Positions 62,106-64,000 of a DNA stretch of 64,000 nt are shown piece after piece; the first letter of the stretch is position 1; each line of letters starts with the position of its first letter. The stretch covers positions 372,001 through 436,000 of the forward strand of contig NZ_CP123384.1 in NCBI RefSeq assembly GCF_040409955.1, given 5' to 3'. The position numbers and the translations under genes are program-made. The notes under the pieces are model-generated. The model was not told the origin of the DNA, made no database searches, and saw nothing but the letters and a program-made list of their open reading frames with translations. The DNA is from Salipiger sp. H15. Its GTDB lineage: Bacteria; Pseudomonadota; Alphaproteobacteria; Rhodobacterales; Rhodobacteraceae.

Positions 62106-62984
62106 TCAGACCGGCACCACGTCGACCTGGTGCGTCGTGACATGGCTGCCCTCGGAGCGCAGCGAGCCGCGGGTCGGTGCCACGTCGGAATAGTCGCGGC
62201 CAAAGGCGACGGTGACGTGATCGGCCCCGGCGGGCATGTCGTTGGTGGGGTCGATCTCGATCCAGCCGGTCTCGGCGCCGCACCAGGCGCGGACCCAGGC
62301 GTGCATCGCGTCGGCCCCCTCGAGCCGCGGCCGGCCCTCGGGCGGGATGGTGCGCAGGAAGCCCGAGACGTAGCCCGCCGGGATGCCGAGGCTGCGCAGC
62401 GCGGTGATCATCACGTGGCTGATGTCCTGGCAGACGCCGCGCCGCGCGCGGAAGGCCTCGATCGCGGTGGTGGTGACCTCGGTCGCCTCGGGGTCGAAGG
62501 CGAACTCGGTGTTGAGCCGGTGGCTGATCGCCTCGACCGCGGCGCGCACCGACATCGAGGCGGACAGCGTGTCCTGCGCGAAGGCGGCGATCTCGGGCGC
62601 GGCGGGCAGGCGCGGCGAGGCGCCGAGGAAGTGATGCGGGCTTTCCGGGCCGATGCTGCGCACCGCGGCGAGATCCTGCGCCAGGTCCGCCGGCCCGCCC
62701 GAGAGGTCGAGCCCCGCCACCGGCCGCGCCTTGCGCACCCGGCCCGCGAAGGAGAAGGCGATCTCGCTCAGCGGCATGTCATGCGCCATCTCGCAGGTCG
62801 GGTTGCCGAAGAAATCGGTGCCGTCGCGGCGCCAGCTCGGGGCGGGATCGGCGCTCACCGCGCCGGCGAGCAGCTCCTGCCCGGGCAGCGCGCGGGGCAG
62901 CATCCGCAGCAGCGTGCGGCTCGATCCGGCGGGATGGGCGTATTCGTAGGTGATGCGGAGCGAGATGTCGTACAGCTGGGACAT
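62106..62984 (-). CDS. Transglutaminase-like protease family protein
   Basis: This is a 292-residue protein of the bacterial transglutaminase-like family (with the characteristic N-terminal beta domain, 'YDISLRITYEYAHPAGSSRTLLRMLPR'). The catalytic triad is clear: Cys in 'RRGVCQDISHVM' near 185, His in 'AMHAWVRAW' near 226 and Asp in 'WIEIDPTND' near 243. In the known arrangement these proteins sit with alpha-E and circularly permuted ATP-grasp proteins; such a gene lies just upstream. The proposed role is peptide tagging or processing, unproven. Confidence 0.9.
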   Translation of the reverse strand: MSQLYDISLRITYEYAHPAGSSRTLLRMLPRALPGQELLAGAVSADPAPSWRRDGTDFFGNPTCEMAHDMPLSEIAFSFAGRVRKARPVAGLDLSGGPADLAQDLAAVRSIGPESPHHFLGASPRLPAAPEIAAFAQDTLSASMSVRAAVEAISHRLNTEFAFDPEATEVTTTAIEAFRARRGVCQDISHVMITALRSLGIPAGYVSGFLRTIPPEGRPRLEGADAMHAWVRAWCGAETGWIEIDPTNDMPAGADHVTVAFGRDYSDVAPTRGSLRSEGSHVTTHQVDVVPV

Positions 62985-62999
62985 GGGTCGGCTCCGGCG

Positions 63000-64000
63000 T
63001 CAGCTCAGGTATTGCGCGGTCAGCGCGTGGGAGATGGCGGCAAGGTCGGCGCGGAAGCCGCGCAGGCGCTCGGGGGTGATCTCCTCGGGGGCGGCGACGG
63101 CCAGCGCGGTGCGCAGGATGAGGATGCGCCGCGCCGCCTCGGGCAGGCCGGTGCTGCCCGCCGGGCGCAGCCGCGCCTCCTCGGCCATCAGCACGTCGAG
63201 CTGGAAGAGCAGCGAGCGCGGGTTGCCGGGGTCGAGCGCCAGCAGGTCGATCACCGTCTCGCGCGAGGTCTCGACCGAGTAGCGGCGACGGTGGGTCATC
63301 AGGCTGTCGCCGACCTCGACGGCAAGGTCGAGCCCGCCCTGCGGCGTGGTCTTGCCGGTGAAGGCGGCGAGGAAGGCCGCCATCTGGTCGGCGCGCTCGA
63401 GCGCGCGGCCGACGGTCAGGAAGCGCCAGCCGAGGAAGCGGAACATGTTCTCGTGCACGAGGCCCGAGAAGCCGGCGATCCGGCGCAGCAGCAGGCTCAT
63501 GGCGCGGGCGGCATCGTCGCCGGGATGGCAGCCCTCGGCGGCCTCGCGGGCGGTGGATGCAAGGTCCGAAAGCGCGCTCCAGCCGTCGGTCGAGAACCGG
63601 TCGCGCACCTTGGCGGCGCAGCCGCGCGAGACGTCGAAGAGCTGCAGCAGCCCCGGCGGCACCGGCTCCTCGGACGGGTCGAGCCCGTAGCCCGCGAGGA
63701 AGCGCGCGAGGCTTTCGACCAGCGGCAGCGCGTCGGGGCCGTAATCCTCGAGCCGCAGGTGATAGGCGCGGATCTGGCGCACGCCGTTCTCGGCCCGCTC
63801 GACGTAGCGCCCGAGCCAGAAGAGGTTGTCCGCCGCGCGCGCGGGCAGCAGCCCCGGCTGGCGGCGCAGGAAGGGCCCCTTGTCGCGCGGGGCCAGCGTC
63901 TCGCTGGCGACCGGCGCATCCGAGGTGATCCAGACGTCGGCGACTGAGCCACCCGCCTGCATGGCCAGCGCCGTGGGATCGCCCGTCCGCCCGATGCGCG
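63000..64000 (-). CDS. Circularly permuted ATP-grasp/alpha-E fusion protein, 3' part (runs off the window)
   Basis: This is only the C-terminal part of a gene that continues past 64000. The last visible upstream residues, 'RTGDPTALAMQAGGSVADVW', are the typical end of a circularly permuted ATP-grasp (DUF404/407) domain. Then the alpha-E (DUF403) helical domain follows: 'NLFWLGRYVERAENGVRQIRAY' and 'MFRFLGWRFLTVGRALERADQMAAFL', ending with 'ALTAQYLS'. The visible part is at least 333 residues. An ATG at 63962 is inside this domain junction and is not the true start. It lies 15 bases before the transglutaminase gene, so the two form one operon. Confidence 0.87.
   Translation of the reverse strand, partial: RIGRTGDPTALAMQAGGSVADVWITSDAPVASETLAPRDKGPFLRRQPGLLPARAADNLFWLGRYVERAENGVRQIRAYHLRLEDYGPDALPLVESLARFLAGYGLDPSEEPVPPGLLQLFDVSRGCAAKVRDRFSTDGWSALSDLASTAREAAEGCHPGDDAARAMSLLLRRIAGFSGLVHENMFRFLGWRFLTVGRALERADQMAAFLAAFTGKTTPQGGLDLAVEVGDSLMTHRRRYSVETSRETVIDLLALDPGNPRSLLFQLDVLMAEEARLRPAGSTGLPEAARRILILRTALAVAAPEEITPERLRGFRADLAAISHALTAQYLS

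Overview
This 64 kb window is chromosomal DNA of a high-G+C alphaproteobacterium, almost certainly a member of the Rhodobacteraceae/Roseobacter group. The evidence is gene content and gene order: a murA - DUF2948 - hisD - UPF0262 - low-molecular-weight phosphatase - infA - maf - RNase E/G - yacG order that I recall as typical of that family, a dnaG-rpoD pair, a tamA-tamB pair, ZnuABC/Zur with alphaproteobacterial-type Zur boxes, and clusters of GANTC (CcrM) sites. No rRNA, CRISPR array, insertion sequence or prophage was seen. Genes are dense, and many are coupled through ATGA, GTGA, TTGA or TGATG overlaps.

Layout. 0-1.4 kb: a SUKH-like protein and riboflavin synthase. 1.5-6.1 kb: capsule export and Kdo-linker genes (KpsS-like, Wza/KpsD-type lipoprotein, two-domain KpsC whose only sensible start is non-canonical). 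6.2-9.4 kb: zinc uptake (znuB, znuC, zur facing znuA over two Zur boxes). 9.5-14.4 kb: iron-siderophore ABC importer plus a siderophore-interacting ferric reductase. 14.4-17 kb: 5-oxoprolinase genes pxpB-pxpC-pxpA. 17.2-30.9 kb: the conserved murA...yacG block, broken between hisD and UPF0262 by an accessory segment (FG-GAP/VCBS protein, HxlR regulator, OsmC protein, methyltransferase). 31.0 kb: tRNA-Thr(GGT), followed by a 378-bp gene-free stretch with five GANTC sites in 52 bp. 31.4-34.2 kb: a translationally coupled CHAD - ParA-like ATPase - CYTH operon. 34.4-39.3 kb: a small periplasmic protein, primase, the housekeeping sigma factor (with four GANTC sites arranged as inverted pairs upstream) and a HlyU-family protein. 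39.4-47.8 kb: DedA, a sugar epimerase, TamA and TamB. 47.9-48.4 kb: an orphan RES-domain protein. 48.4-57.8 kb: a urease locus (ureDABC, ureEFG) split by extra genes, including a di-heme cytochrome on the opposite strand. 58-62 kb: TrmO, DgoA, DgoK, a TauE/SafE permease and an aldolase-like protein. 62.1-64 kb: a transglutaminase and the 3' part of an ATP-grasp/alpha-E fusion that runs off the window.

The most interesting candidate for an undescribed system is the CHAD-ParA-CYTH operon at 31449-34230. It joins two polyphosphate/triphosphate-binding modules to a ParA-type positioning ATPase in one translationally coupled unit. This suggests, as inference, a machine that positions or segregates polyphosphate bodies. 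The rpoD-proximal GANTC arrangement, the split urease locus with its small extra genes, and the aldolase-like protein beside DgoA/DgoK are the next most useful leads.
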